Source of the DNA: Alphaproteobacteria bacterium
GTDB taxonomy: Bacteria; Pseudomonadota; Alphaproteobacteria; SHVW01
Assembly: GCA_016869645.1 (NCBI GenBank)
Contig: VGDO01000042.1
Span: forward strand, 1 to 34,789
Direction of reading: 5' to 3'
Length of the DNA stretch: 34,789 nucleotides
This document shows, one piece after another, positions 22,713 to 30,713 of the stretch. Made by a program: the position numbers and the translations under genes. The notes beneath the pieces were generated by a model that did not search any database, had not been told where the DNA came from, and saw only the letters and a program-made list of their open reading frames with translations. The number at the start of each line of letters is the position of its first letter. Within the stretch, counting starts at the first letter, position 1.

Positions 22713-23756
22713 CTAGGCCGGCTTCTCGGTCGTGATGCGCACGAGCCGTTCGAGCGTCGCCTTGGCCTGGCCGCCGTCGATCGCCTGTGCGGCGAGGCCG
22801 GCGCCGTCCTTGAGGTTGCCCGCCTTGCCGGCGACCACCAGGGCGGCCGCGCTGTTGAGCACCACGATATCGCGGTAGGGACCGGGCTCGCCGGCCAGCA
22901 GCCCCTGGATCGCCTTGGCATTGAAGGTGCTGTCGCCGCCCTTGATGCGCGCGAGGTCGGTGCGCTGCAGCCCCGCGTCGGCCGGCGTCACCTCGAAGGT
23001 GCGGACCTTGCCGCCCTTGAGCTCGGCCACGAAGGTGGCGCCCGTGGTCGTGATCTCGTCGAGGCCATCGCCATGGACGACCCAGGCGGCGGTGCTGCCG
23101 AGCCGCTGCAGCGTGTGAGCGATCGGCTCGACCCAGTCGCGCGCAAAGACGCCGAGCATGTGGAACTTGACCCCGGCCGGGTTGGTCAGCGGCCCGAGCA
23201 GATTGAAGATGGTGCGCGTGCCCAGCTCGACGCGGGTGCCCGCGACGTTGCGCATGGCGCTATGATGCCGCGGCGCCATCATGAAACCGATGCCGGCCTT
23301 GCGGATGGCGCGCTCGATGAGCGCCATGTCGCAGTCGATGTTGACGCCGAGCTGGGTCAGCACGTCGGCGGCCCCCGATTTCGACGACAGGGCGCGGTTG
23401 CCGTGCTTGGCGACGGGAACGCCGCATGCGGCGACCACGATCGCCGAGCCTGTCGAGATATTGAGCGTTCCCGAGGCGTCGCCGCCGGTGCCGACGATGT
23501 CGATCGCGTTGTCCGGCGCCTGGATGCGGTGAACCTTGGCACGCATCACGCGCGCGGCACCGGTGATCTCCTCGACGGCCTCGCCGCGCACCCTGAGCGC
23601 CATCAGGAAGCCGCCCATCTGCGACGGCGTTGCGTTGCCCGACATGATGATGTCGAACGCCTGCTCGGCCTCGGCTTCGCTGAGGCGCTTGCCGCCCGCG
23701 ACCTGGCCGAGCAGCGTCTTGAGCTGGCTCATATCGCCAACCGGGAGGCCGCTCAC
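22713..23756 (-). CDS. trpD: Anthranilate phosphoribosyltransferase TrpD
   Basis: This 347-residue enzyme transfers phosphoribose from PRPP to anthranilate. Visible motifs are the PRPP loop [38 protein letters not shown], and [18 protein letters not shown] with the anthranilate-binding residues, then [15 protein letters not shown] 23756 is chosen because GGAGGG precedes it and GTGA overlaps the trpG stop like the other junctions in this operon. ATG 23732 (MSQLKTLLG) has a poorer ribosome binding site but agrees better with typical family length, so either is possible. Confidence 0.95.
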   Translation of the reverse strand: MSGLPVGDMSQLKTLLGQVAGGKRLSEAEAEQAFDIIMSGNATPSQMGGFLMALRVRGEAVEEITGAARVMRAKVHRIQAPDNAIDIVGTGGDASGTLNISTGSAIVVAACGVPVAKHGNRALSSKSGAADVLTQLGVNIDCDMALIERAIRKAGIGFMMAPRHHSAMRNVAGTRVELGTRTIFNLLGPLTNPAGVKFHMLGVFARDWVEPIAHTLQRLGSTAAWVVHGDGLDEITTTGATFVAELKGGKVRTFEVTPADAGLQRTDLARIKGGDSTFNAKAIQGLLAGEPGPYRDIVVLNSAAALVVAGKAGNLKDGAGLAAQAIDGGQAKATLERLVRITTEKPA

Positions 23757-24385
23757 GCCACGGCCCTCCGGGCGGCCGCACCGGTCTGGACCGGCGCCAC
23801 CTCGCGGACATTGAGCCCGCAGGACGCGAGGAAGTTGCCCAGCAGCCGATGGCCGTGCTCGCTGGCGATGCTCTCGGGGTGGAACTGCACGCCGACGATC
23901 GGCAGCGTGCGGTGCGCCAGGCCCATGATCAGCCCGTCGCTGGTGTGGGCCGTCAAGGTCAGTTCGGCCGGCAGGCTCGCCCGCTCGACCACCAGCGAGT
24001 GGTAGCGCGTCGCCTGGAACGGGCTCGGCAGCCCGGCGAACAGGCCGGTGGCGCCATGGCTGATCACGCTCAGCTTGCCGTGCATCGGCATTGGACCGCG
24101 CACGACCTTGCCGCCGAACGCCTGACCGATCGCCTGGTGCCCGAGGCAGACGCCGAGCAATGGCACGCGTGCCTGGGCCGCCGCGCCGATCAGATCGAGG
24201 CAGATACCGGCGCGGTCGGGGTCGCAGGGCCCGGGCGAAAGGACGATGCCCTGCGGCTTCATCGCGATCGCGTCTGCGGCCGTCAGCGCATCGTTGCGCT
24301 TGACCGTCACCTCGGCGCCCAGCTCGCCCAGGTAATGCCACAGGTTGTAGGTGAAGCTGTCGTAGTTATCGATCAGAAGGAACAT
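23753..24385 (-). CDS. trpG: Anthranilate synthase component II (glutamine amidotransferase) TrpG
   Basis: This 210-residue class I amidotransferase delivers ammonia to TrpE for anthranilate synthesis. It starts [15 protein letters not shown]; the oxyanion strand is LSPGPCDP, the nucleophile Cys lies in [15 protein letters not shown], and the His-Glu pair in [13 protein letters not shown] 24385 is used because the frame upstream adds only nine residues without family match. It heads the local trpGDC-moaC-moeA string. trpE is not in the window, and the 87 bases upstream show no clear leader peptide or attenuator. It may also serve 4-aminodeoxychorismate synthesis, as in other bacteria with a single amidotransferase. 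Confidence 0.95.
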   Translation of the reverse strand: MFLLIDNYDSFTYNLWHYLGELGAEVTVKRNDALTAADAIAMKPQGIVLSPGPCDPDRAGICLDLIGAAAQARVPLLGVCLGHQAIGQAFGGKVVRGPMPMHGKLSVISHGATGLFAGLPSPFQATRYHSLVVERASLPAELTLTAHTSDGLIMGLAHRTLPIVGVQFHPESIASEHGHRLLGNFLASCGLNVREVAPVQTGAAARRAVA

Positions 24386-24472
24386 GAAAACCCGGCGCCC
24401 GCCCTGTCTCAAGGTGAGGGTGCTCTTATAGCAAGGGCTGCCGGGCGGGGGAAGGCGAGGGGACGAGCCTGG

Positions 24473-24830
24473 TTAGGTCCGGCCAAGGTCAGTCGACGCC
24501 GCCAGTATACGCACAAGAAACTCGGCTACTTTCTTGCGATCTGGGGCGGGCAAGGAGCCATTCGGTTGGCGACTCTTGCCTCAATCGTAGCTATTTTTGC
24601 GCACCGCACGACGGAAGGCGCGGGTAGTCCGGCCTTGCTGAGGTCCGAGATTGTCACATCATCCGTCCAGCGCCGATTTTCGCCGCTGGTGATCATGATA
24701 ACCCAGAACAGGTCGTGGACTGCCTCCAGCTGGCCTGCTGCGATGACAAGCGCTGGTCGGTGTCGGCGGACCGGCCGACCCGTGTAGGGAACGGAACCTT
24801 GACGACATCCCATGCCTTAGAGGTCGGCAT
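24473..24830 (-). pseudogene. PemK/MazF-family toxin gene broken by frameshifts
   Basis: The gene would start at ATG 24830, overlapping the antitoxin end by 14 bases, and read MPTSKAWDVVKVPFP. The frame then goes wrong at a three-base G run (24787-24789, plus strand). One more base there would continue into YTGRPVRRHRPALVIAAGQ, LFWVIMITSGENRRW and GLPAPSVVRCAKIATIEARV, all classic PemK/MazF segments. A second one-base loss near 24528 introduces an early TAG after PPQIARK; in the restored frame the protein continues VAEFLVRILAASTDLGRT to TAA at 24473. Either the toxin is dead or these are sequence errors. Family members are ribosome-independent mRNA endonucleases. The region is less GC-rich than its neighbours, suggesting acquired DNA. 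Confidence 0.75.
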
Positions 24831-25032
24831 AGGCCTTTGAATCGTGCTCAGAGGCCCACTCATTGAAAGTCGCGAACGGATCGTCCTTTGAGACACGCGA
24901 GGCTTTCGTCTTGATGACCCTGCCGCGCTCGATCTTGTAGGCGATCTCGTCACCCGTACGGACGCGAAGTGCCTTCCGTACCGGCTGCGGAATGGTGGTC
25001 TGCGCCTTGCCGGTGACCTTGCTCGTGATCAC
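24817..25032 (-). CDS. AbrB/MazE-family antitoxin
   Basis: This 71-residue swapped-hairpin DNA-binding protein matches the AbrB/SpoVT fold: TSKVTGKAQTTIPQPVRKALRVRTGDEIAYKIERGRVI is its region from residue 3 to about 41, in which KAQTTIP and LRVRTGDEI are diagnostic. The C-terminal tail (DPFATFNEWASEHDSKAYADL region) would wrap and inhibit the toxin. GTG 25032 is the start, with AGGAG upstream. It forms an overlapping pair with the broken mazF-like gene. A small palindrome at 25059-25071 lies just upstream and may be its operator. Confidence 0.88.
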   Translation of the reverse strand: MITSKVTGKAQTTIPQPVRKALRVRTGDEIAYKIERGRVIKTKASRVSKDDPFATFNEWASEHDSKAYADL

Positions 25033-25058
25033 TGTCGAACTCCTGCGGGCCTCACTGT

Positions 25059-25071
25059 AAGGAATTTCCTT
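25059..25071. promoter_or_regulatory. Palindrome AAGGAA-T-TTCCTT upstream of the antitoxin gene
   Basis: The 13-base site has perfect 6-base arms around one base and lies 27 bases upstream of the antitoxin GTG and just after the DUF1127 stop. Toxin-antitoxin operons are usually repressed by their own antitoxin at such sites. No clear -10/-35 pair accompanies it. Confidence 0.4.
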
Positions 25072-25079
25072 TCAGTTCG

Positions 25080-25325
25080 TCATTTGCGATCAGGGTGTCG
25101 GAAATCCCAAACTGAACGGCTCATCTCGCGCCGCGCCTGCCTTGGGCTGATGCCGATGTCTTCGAGCAACCGGTCGTCGAGCTCCGCAAGATCGATCCGC
25201 TGGCGCCGGACGCTCGCTGCAAACCGCAGCCACCGCCACAGGGCGCCGATGCCCGAGATGAATCGCCAGCCTGCGAGCCGCCATCTGCCTCGGGCGATAC
25301 GTGCTCCCATTCCGTTCGATTGCAT
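25080..25325 (-). CDS. DUF1127-domain small protein
   Basis: This 81-residue basic protein ends in a DUF1127 module, LAELDDRLLEDIGISPRQARRE (about 50-71), with a Trp-rich N-terminal half. ATG 25325 follows GGAGGTGG; a longer frame to 25385 lacks support. Small DUF1127 proteins are abundant in alphaproteobacteria, and some act in RNA-related phosphate and carbon control, so a regulatory role is possible. It is not operonic with the toxin-antitoxin pair in any obvious way. Confidence 0.8.
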   Translation of the reverse strand: MQSNGMGARIARGRWRLAGWRFISGIGALWRWLRFAASVRRQRIDLAELDDRLLEDIGISPRQARREMSRSVWDFRHPDRK

Positions 25326-25438
25326 GAGCCACCTCCAGTTGCCAGACGCCACCCGCGAGCAGGCAGCGGCCGCAAGATGGCTCATCGGTGACCGGCGATG
25401 CTTCGATCCCGGTCGAAGATTGTTCTGATGGTGGGCGT

Positions 25439-25852
25439 CTACGTGACGGCGGCCCGGACCTTGGCGGCGCGGTGGAGTGCGGCCGCGGTCAGTTCGGGTA
25501 TCGCGAATTCCGTGCGCATCGTGCGCAGCAGTCGCGATTCTTCGAAGTGCGTCTTGCCGTCGGCAGCGAGGATCTCGCAGGCGAGCGCGTAGGCCGTTTC
25601 CTGCAGATTGCCCGGCAGCGCTGCTTTGACGGACTGCATCACCTGCTCGACACCGCCCGATTTGGCCATCATGGCCGAGCAGGCGGCGGTGGCGTCGACC
25701 ACCTTGCGCGCGTCGTAGCCGCGGAACACGGGCAATGTACGTACGATCTCGCCGATCAGGCTGAGCTCGCTCTTCGCCATCTCGTCGTCGGAGGCCGACA
25801 TCAGGACCATGGCGTAGATCAGCGCGGTCTGGCGGTCGATCGATGCGGGCAT
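25439..25852 (-). CDS. TerB-like (tellurite resistance TerB family) protein
   Basis: This 137-residue all-helical protein resembles the TerB fold: ASIDRQTALIYAMVLMSASDDEMAKSELS is its opening helix pair, and LACEILAADGKTHFEESRLLRTM the second acidic helical repeat with the family's D-G-x-x-x-x-E pattern. ATG 25852 follows GGAGA at 8 bases. The name is historical; there are no other ter genes and no evidence of tellurite resistance. Metal binding at the membrane periphery has been proposed for the family. It follows the cupin gene by 17 bases and is likely co-transcribed with it. Confidence 0.8.
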   Translation of the reverse strand: MPASIDRQTALIYAMVLMSASDDEMAKSELSLIGEIVRTLPVFRGYDARKVVDATAACSAMMAKSGGVEQVMQSVKAALPGNLQETAYALACEILAADGKTHFEESRLLRTMRTEFAIPELTAAALHRAAKVRAAVT

Positions 25853-25869
25853 GTCCGAGATCTCCGGCG

Positions 25870-26235
25870 TCAGATCCAGGCGTCGCTCGGCGCCGTGCGG
25901 TCGCCGCCGGCAGCGCCGGTATTGGGCACCCCGCGCGGCTCGATCAGCAGCAGCTTGACCTCGCGCTCCGCGCAGGGCTTGTGCTCCACACCCTTGGGCA
26001 CGACGAACATCTCGCCGCTCGACAGGTGGACGGCGCCGTCGCGGAAATCGATGCGCAGCCGGCCCTCGATGACGATGAAGGTCTCGTCCGTGTCCTTGTG
26101 GTCGTGCCAGATGAAGTCGCCTTGCAGCTTGACGACCTTGAACTGGTAGTCGTTCATCTCGGCCACGACCTTGGGCTGCCACTGCTCGGCGAACAGGCCG
26201 AACTTCTGGCGGAAGTTGATCGGCTTGTAGTTCAT
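25870..26235 (-). CDS. Cupin-domain protein
   Basis: This 121-residue protein is a single cupin barrel. The first metal-site motif is [18 protein letters not shown] (His, His, Glu) and the second [15 protein letters not shown] (His). It ends with [17 protein letters not shown], a signature of a widespread small-cupin group of unknown function. ATG 26235 (MNYKPINF) fits homologous starts; ATG 26247 or GTG 26262 are possible. It lies 29 bases after the nitroreductase gene and before the TerB-like gene, in a probable operon. Confidence 0.87.
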   Translation of the reverse strand: MNYKPINFRQKFGLFAEQWQPKVVAEMNDYQFKVVKLQGDFIWHDHKDTDETFIVIEGRLRIDFRDGAVHLSSGEMFVVPKGVEHKPCAEREVKLLLIEPRGVPNTGAAGGDRTAPSDAWI

Positions 26236-26264
26236 GTCACGATCCATCGGATGCGGTGTCACGT

Positions 26265-27119
26265 TCAGCGCAGCTCGAAGCCCTTGCGGCGGACGAAAGC
26301 GCCGAAATCGGCGCGCTCCGACCGGGCATACTGCCGCGCCTTGTCCTCCGACCAGCCGTACTCCGCCGCGCGCCCATCCTCGGCGGCGAAGCGTTGCTCC
26401 GCATAGGGCTGGATCGCGGCGCGACGCCGGTCATAGGCCTCGACCTGGGCGCGGATGTCGGCCTCGCCGAAGCGATCGGTGTGGAGCGTGGCCGCAAGCG
26501 GCAGGCGCAGGCTTATGTTGGGCGGCCCGGCCGGATGGCCGAGCGCCAGGCCGGCAAACGGAAAGACGTGGTCGGGCAGGGCGAGCAGGTCGCTGACCTC
26601 CTGGGCGCGGTTGCGGATGGCGCTGATCGGGCAGCAGCCGAGGCCGGCCGCGTCGCTGGCCGCGACCAGCCAGGCGAGCACGATCGCGGCGTCGGTCGCC
26701 GCGTTGAAGAAGGCGTCGAGATGATCGTTGGCGAAGCGGCGCCCGCGCCAGGCATGCAACTGGCGCTGCCGGCGGTTGTTGCCGCAGACGACGAGCAGGT
26801 GAGGCGCGTTGGCGATCCATGCCTGCTCGGACATCAGCGCGGCGAGCCGCCGCCGCAGCTCCGGCTCGGCGACGACCACGATGTCGCGCTGCTGCAGATC
26901 GCTCTTGGTCGGCGCCGAGAGCGCCACCGCGCACAAGAGGCGGATGACACCTGGATCGACCGGTGTCGCCGCGAAGCTGCGATGGGAGGCGTGGCCCGCG
27001 AGGGAGGCGAGCAGATCAAGCCCGGCTATCGGCGGCGCGCCGGGCACGTCCTCGCCGAAGCGTCGCGCGAGCGCCGCGGCGAGGCACTCGGCGGGCGTCC
27101 CCCGCTGCTCCCGCTCCAT
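26265..27119 (-). CDS. Nitroreductase-family FMN-dependent oxidoreductase
   Basis: This 284-residue protein is a nitroreductase. FMN-binding segments include [33 protein letters not shown], given as a span from about residue 44 to 76, in which HRSF and APTKSD touch the flavin phosphate and ring. Other segments are [26 protein letters not shown] and GLALGHPAG. The long C-terminus ends GFELR. ATG 27119 follows GGAGGAG at 7-8 bases. The substrate is unknown (quinone, nitro compound or a biosynthetic intermediate). It leads the cupin and TerB-like genes. Confidence 0.88.
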   Translation of the reverse strand: MEREQRGTPAECLAAALARRFGEDVPGAPPIAGLDLLASLAGHASHRSFAATPVDPGVIRLLCAVALSAPTKSDLQQRDIVVVAEPELRRRLAALMSEQAWIANAPHLLVVCGNNRRQRQLHAWRGRRFANDHLDAFFNAATDAAIVLAWLVAASDAAGLGCCPISAIRNRAQEVSDLLALPDHVFPFAGLALGHPAGPPNISLRLPLAATLHTDRFGEADIRAQVEAYDRRRAAIQPYAEQRFAAEDGRAAEYGWSEDKARQYARSERADFGAFVRRKGFELR

Positions 27120-27419
27120 CGGCACGCTCCTCCAAGTCCATTGTGCCGCGACCAGGAGGCCGGCGGCCACCGACGGCGTCATCACGTCGCCTTGCCGGAT
27201 CTGTCCGGCCAAGACGAATGGGCCGCGCAATGTCGGCGATTCTCGGCTCGTGGCCGTGCCTGTCAAGCGGCCGCAGAGGGCGGTCGCAGAGGGCGGTCGC
27301 AATGGACGGTCGCAATGGACGGTCGCTGGTCCGGCTTCTGCGACCGTCTGCTACGACTTGCGCAAGCCGGGGCGAGGGATCAGACTTCCTGCCATGTGCG
27401 AGGGATCAGACTTCCTGCC
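27120..27419. other. Divergent intergenic region with two kinds of tandem repeat
   Basis: This 300-base spacer separates the nitroreductase (leftward) and the kelch gene (rightward). It should hold promoters for both, but no clear sigma70 pair is seen. Instead it contains four tandem 13-base units and a duplicated 26-base unit, annotated separately. No gene is supported here. Confidence 0.4.
27273..27324 (+). repeat. Four tandem 13-base units
   Basis: GCAGAGGGCGGTC occurs twice (27273-27285, 27286-27298), followed by GCAATGGACGGTC twice (27299-27311, 27312-27324). The two versions differ at three positions, so an ancestral pair seems to have diverged and each member then duplicated. A partial fifth copy may follow. 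Confidence 0.85.
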
Positions 27420-27423
27420 ATGT
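27372..27423 (+). repeat. Perfect tandem duplication of a 26-base unit covering the kelch start codon
   Basis: Units at 27372-27397 and 27398-27423 are identical over 26 bases. The second contains the ATG (27420-27422) used for the kelch protein. The first contains the same ATG at 27394, which is out of frame because 26 is not divisible by three. Confidence 0.88.
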
Positions 27424-28364
27424 CGACACGATGCGCGCTGTTCCTCATCGCTCTACTGGCCGCGGTGCAAATGGGGCTTGCCCATGCGCAGCAGACCGGC
27501 AGCTGGAGCAAGGGTGCCGCCATGCCTTCGCAGCGATCGGAGATCGCCGCGGCGGAGGTCGGTGGCAAGATTTACGTTGTCGGCGGTTTCGGCGGCGAGC
27601 TCGAACTCGAGATCTACGACCCCGCGACCGACCGGTGGAGCCGCGGCGCGGCCGTGCCACGGTCCGTGCATCACGCGGCAGCCGTCGGATTGAACGGCAA
27701 GCTCTATCTGATCGGTGGCTACGAGCATCATGGCTGGGCGCCCGTCGCCGCCGTGCACGAATATGATCCGGCAACCGATCGATGGCGCACGCGTGCGCCC
27801 TTGCCGACGGCGCGCGGCGCGCTGGCGGCAGCCGTGCTTGACGGCAGGATACATGCGGTCAGCGGCGTCGGCGATGTCGGCGGCGTCTGGCGGAACACGC
27901 CGGCGCACGAGGTTTACGATCCAGCGACCGATCGCTGGAGCGCGCTGGCGCCCCTTCCCACGCCGCGCGACCACCATGCGGTCGTGGCGTCCAATGGACG
28001 AATCCACGCGCTGGCCGGACGCGTAGACGGCAACTACGGCCGCAATCTCGCGACCCACGAGGCCTATGATCCGGCGACCGACCGGTGGGAGCCGCGGCCG
28101 CCCGTGCCGACCGCGCGTAGCGGCATCGCGGCCGCCGATCTGTCCGGCAAGTTCTACGTGGTCGGTGGCGAGTCGACCGAGGGAACATTTCCACAGGTCG
28201 AGGGCTATGACACGAGGACGAACACCTGGAGCAGCCATGCGGCGCTGCCGACTGCGCGCCACGGTCTTGCGGCCGTCGCCGTCGGCGGCCGGATCTACGT
28301 GATCGCCGGCGGACGGACGCCGGGCGCCTCGGCATCGGCAGCGAACGAGATCTTTGCACCATAG
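27420..28364 (+). CDS. Exported kelch-repeat beta-propeller protein
   Basis: This 314-residue protein has a signal peptide (about 1-23, cleavage after LAHA) and then a six-bladed kelch propeller. The repeats show the pattern GGKIYVVGG or its variants, followed by YDPATDRW, which occurs four times almost unchanged, plus YDTRTNTW in the last blade. No catalytic domain is attached. Periplasmic kelch proteins of this size include N-acetylneuraminate mutarotases, but I see nothing diagnostic for that. ATG 27420 lies in a 26-base duplication and has no good ribosome binding site; GTG 27396 is an in-frame alternative. Confidence 0.85.
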   Translation: MSTRCALFLIALLAAVQMGLAHAQQTGSWSKGAAMPSQRSEIAAAEVGGKIYVVGGFGGELELEIYDPATDRWSRGAAVPRSVHHAAAVGLNGKLYLIGGYEHHGWAPVAAVHEYDPATDRWRTRAPLPTARGALAAAVLDGRIHAVSGVGDVGGVWRNTPAHEVYDPATDRWSALAPLPTPRDHHAVVASNGRIHALAGRVDGNYGRNLATHEAYDPATDRWEPRPPVPTARSGIAAADLSGKFYVVGGESTEGTFPQVEGYDTRTNTWSSHAALPTARHGLAAVAVGGRIYVIAGGRTPGASASAANEIFAP

Positions 28365-28542
28365 ATCGGCCGCCGGGGTGCCTGGCCGGCAGGAAAAAAT
28401 GAGCGTCGCGCGGCGGTTATCGCCCTATTCCCGGCCCCTGGCGGCGATGGTCGCGCAAACGCGCGACAACTGCTAATATGTCTCGCTTGACCGGCTGCCC
28501 CCCGCCAGCGCAATGGCCGTGCCGAGCTGACGGGAGTTCGCC

Positions 28543-29559
28543 ATGCGCGTTCGCGAAGACTACCGGTCGCTAAGCGGTCAGGAAAAGGCGGCGATGCTGC
28601 TGATGTCGCTCGGCGAGGAGCACGCGACCAAGCTGTTCGCCATCATGGACGACGAGGAGATCAAGGAGATCTCCCAGGTCATGGCCAACCTCGGCACCGT
28701 GTCGAGCAACCTGGTCGAGCGCCTGTTCGTCGAGTTCGCCGAGCAGATCTCGTCGACGGGCTCGCTGGTCGGCACCTTCGACAGCACCGAACGGCTGCTG
28801 ACGAAAGTGATCGGCAAGGACCGCGTCAGCAACATCATGGAAGAGATCCGCGGTCCCGCGGGTCGAACCATGTGGGACAAGCTGGGCAACGTCAACGAGG
28901 TGGTGCTGGCCAACTACCTCAAGAACGAGTATCCGCAGACGGTCGCCGTCGTGCTGTCCAAGATCAAGGCCGACCATGCCTCCAAAGTGCTGGCGCTGCT
29001 GCCGGAGAACTTCGCGATGGAAGTCGTCATGCGCATGCTGCGCATGGAGGCGGTTCAGAAGGAGGTTCTGAACGACGTCGAGCGCACGCTGCGCACGGAG
29101 TTCATGTCGAACCTGGCGCGCACCACTCGGCGCGACGCGCACGAGATGATGTCGGAAATCTTCAACCACCTCGACCGGGCGACCGAGAGCCGGTTCCTGA
29201 CCGCGCTGGAAGAGCGCAACAAGGACGCGGCCGAGAAGATCAAGGCGTTGATGTTCACCTTCGAGGACCTCAGCCGCCTCGATCCGTCGGGCGTGCAGAC
29301 GCTGCTGCGCACCGCCGAGAAGGAGAAGCTGGCGGTCGCGCTCAAGGGCGCGTCGGAGCAGCTGCGCGACCTGTTCTTCTCCAACATGTCGGAGCGCGCG
29401 GCCAAGCTGTTGCGCGAGGACATGGCGGCGATGGGCCCGGTGCGGCTGCGCGATGTCGACGAGGCGCAACAGCACCTCATCCAGGTCACCAAGGATCTGG
29501 CGGCCCGCGGCGAGATCGTCATCTCCGAAGGCAAGGGCGGCGACGAGCTGGTCTACTAA
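28543..29559 (+). CDS. fliG: Flagellar motor switch protein FliG (orphan)
   Basis: This 338-residue protein matches FliG along its full length: an N-terminal domain binding the MS ring, a middle domain with [14 protein letters not shown] (EYPQ for the usual EHPQ) and a C-terminal torque domain with [18 protein letters not shown] and [10 protein letters not shown]. Charged residues needed for interaction with the stator appear kept. ATG 28543 lies 7 bases after a CGGGAG ribosome binding site. No other flagellar gene is in the window, so this is an isolated copy, possibly a second fliG or one detached from the main flagellar cluster. Confidence 0.95.
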   Translation: MRVREDYRSLSGQEKAAMLLMSLGEEHATKLFAIMDDEEIKEISQVMANLGTVSSNLVERLFVEFAEQISSTGSLVGTFDSTERLLTKVIGKDRVSNIMEEIRGPAGRTMWDKLGNVNEVVLANYLKNEYPQTVAVVLSKIKADHASKVLALLPENFAMEVVMRMLRMEAVQKEVLNDVERTLRTEFMSNLARTTRRDAHEMMSEIFNHLDRATESRFLTALEERNKDAAEKIKALMFTFEDLSRLDPSGVQTLLRTAEKEKLAVALKGASEQLRDLFFSNMSERAAKLLREDMAAMGPVRLRDVDEAQQHLIQVTKDLAARGEIVISEGKGGDELVY

Positions 29560-29955
29560 AGCGGGATTTTCGGCGCATTCGCGAAACCCGTCGAATCGGC
29601 GGGCAGCCCCGACCGAAGGACCGCCGGCTTTTCGCGAGCTATATGCCCGAGCTCGCTCGTTGCGCCACCGGGCGGCCAGTGGGGAACGACCGCTGCCCGG
29701 CGATCTCCGGGGCGCGGATCTTCAACGGGCCCGGCGCCGCCATCGTCGGCGTGCCGTCGCGCGGGTCGTCGATGCGCGGAAGCAAAGGCACAGCCGGCGC
29801 ATGCCGCAGCCAGCAAGACGAGACTGAAACGCCCCGCCACACCGAGCAGGGATGTCCGAAGAGCAGCGCGATTCTGAGCCATGGCAGCCTCGTCCCAGGG
29901 CTACCATTGACAACCACCTGCGCGGCCCAAAGTTCCGCCCCGGCATGCGCCGCGA
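29560..29955. other. Gap after fliG, holding only a possible broken lipoprotein gene
   Basis: About 396 bases separate fliG and the DUF2177 gene, which converge. Apart from the frameshifted lipoprotein-like frame on the minus strand (29639-29882) I see no gene. An imperfect hairpin around 29563-29590 could end fliG transcription, but it has no T-run. Confidence 0.35.
29639..29882 (-). pseudogene. Possible small lipoprotein gene with a frameshift
   Basis: From ATG 29882 the minus strand encodes MAQNRAALRTSLLG, then a hydrophobic run ending in a lipobox-like LLAAACAGC. After that point the original frame becomes Arg-rich. The neighbouring frame, entered by skipping one base at about 29789, reads PLLPRIDDPRDGTPTMAAPG and continues to a TAG at 29639, with strongly GC3-biased codons typical of real genes here. 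A one-base indel in a lipoprotein of about 80 residues would explain both halves. I know no matching family. It may also be chance. Confidence 0.35.
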
Positions 29956-30375
29956 TCAGCTTGCGCGTTTGCGTCCATCGGCAATCTGCGCCGCGCCGTG
30001 GGCGGCGAGGCTGGAGATTGCCGTGATGGTCACGCCCCAGGCCATGTCGACCAGGGCGACCGACAACGTGAAGCCTTTCAGGGTCGCGAGATTGGTCAGA
30101 TCGTAGGTGCCATAGGCGAAGGCACCGAGCAGCGCACCGAGGCCGGCCGACCGCCGCGCCGAAGGGGCGGCCTGACCCGGCCGCACCGCGAAGAAGACGA
30201 CGCCCGCGCCATAGCCGAGATAGAACACGGCGGCCGCGGCAAGGTTCGGCTCCGGCAGGAGCAGATCGCCGATCTCGGCCTCATAGAAGGGACGGGCGAT
30301 GAAGCCGAGCCAGAGAATGTCCATCGCGACCAGCGCCAGCAGCGCGCCGGCATAGGCAACCAACAATTGTCGCAT
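29956..30375 (-). CDS. DUF2177-family integral membrane protein
   Basis: This 139-residue protein has four predicted membrane helices. It opens MRQLLVAYAGALLALVAMD and contains ILWLGFIARPFYEAEIGDLL, the conserved first loop of DUF2177, and FAYGTYDLTNLATLKGF, the other family signature. The function is unknown. ATG 30375 is used; a TTG at 30396 would overlap the stop of the upstream small winged-helix gene as TTGA and is possible. The two genes are probably in one operon. Confidence 0.85.
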   Translation of the reverse strand: MRQLLVAYAGALLALVAMDILWLGFIARPFYEAEIGDLLLPEPNLAAAAVFYLGYGAGVVFFAVRPGQAAPSARRSAGLGALLGAFAYGTYDLTNLATLKGFTLSVALVDMAWGVTITAISSLAAHGAAQIADGRKRAS

Positions 30376-30392
30376 CGGTAGCGTCGCCTCGG

Positions 30393-30605
30393 TCAAGCGT
30401 CGGTGGCATTCGAGAGGTGGTTACCCATGATGCCGTCGGCGCGCAATCGGCGCACGACAAGACCAGTTTCGGCCAGTTGACGGCACTGGTCGCTGATGTC
30501 CCGCCAGTCTCCACTAGGCCCGTGGAGAATCTCGGCGAGTTCGCGATCGGTCGACCCGGGGTTCTTGCGCAATAATTCCAATACAGCATCCGCAAGAGAT
30601 GCCAT
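30393..30605 (-). CDS. Small winged-helix-like protein
   Basis: This 70-residue protein has a winged-helix pattern: ADAVLELLRKNPGSTDRELA (helices 1-2), then WRDISDQCRQLAETGLVVRR as recognition helix and wing, ending GIMGNHLSNATDA. ATG 30605 has AGG close upstream. Such single-domain wHTH proteins occur widely and their targets are unknown. The gene abuts DUF2177 and lies about 108 bases from the hydrolase gene upstream. Confidence 0.6.
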   Translation of the reverse strand: MASLADAVLELLRKNPGSTDRELAEILHGPSGDWRDISDQCRQLAETGLVVRRLRADGIMGNHLSNATDA

Positions 30606-30685
30606 TGACCTGCCGTTCCAGTCTCCCCGCTGTACGGTCCCCCGGCTCCAGTGGCACCCTACAGTGAGCGGCCGGCCCGCTTCAA

Positions 30686-30701
30686 CTGGTGTTTCCACCA
30701 G
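30686..30701 (-). terminator. Small hairpin downstream of the hydrolase gene
   Basis: CTGGTG (30686-30691) and CACCAG (30696-30701) pair around a 4-base loop, just beyond the stop of the metallo-hydrolase gene read leftward. There is no T-run, so it is a weak terminator candidate. Confidence 0.25.
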
Positions 30702-30713
30702 GGTAGCCCGTCT

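Noticed and set aside
25439..25852. TerB-like gene as evidence of tellurite resistance
   Set aside because: No other ter genes are present and the fold is widespread outside that context.
26256..27419. Long N-terminal extension in frame with the kelch protein
   Set aside because: It lies opposite the nitroreductase gene and lacks any domain; the signal peptide begins at ATG 27420.
27273..27423. Tandem units considered as a CRISPR array
   Set aside because: Units are contiguous without spacers and only 13 or 26 bases long; no cas gene is nearby.
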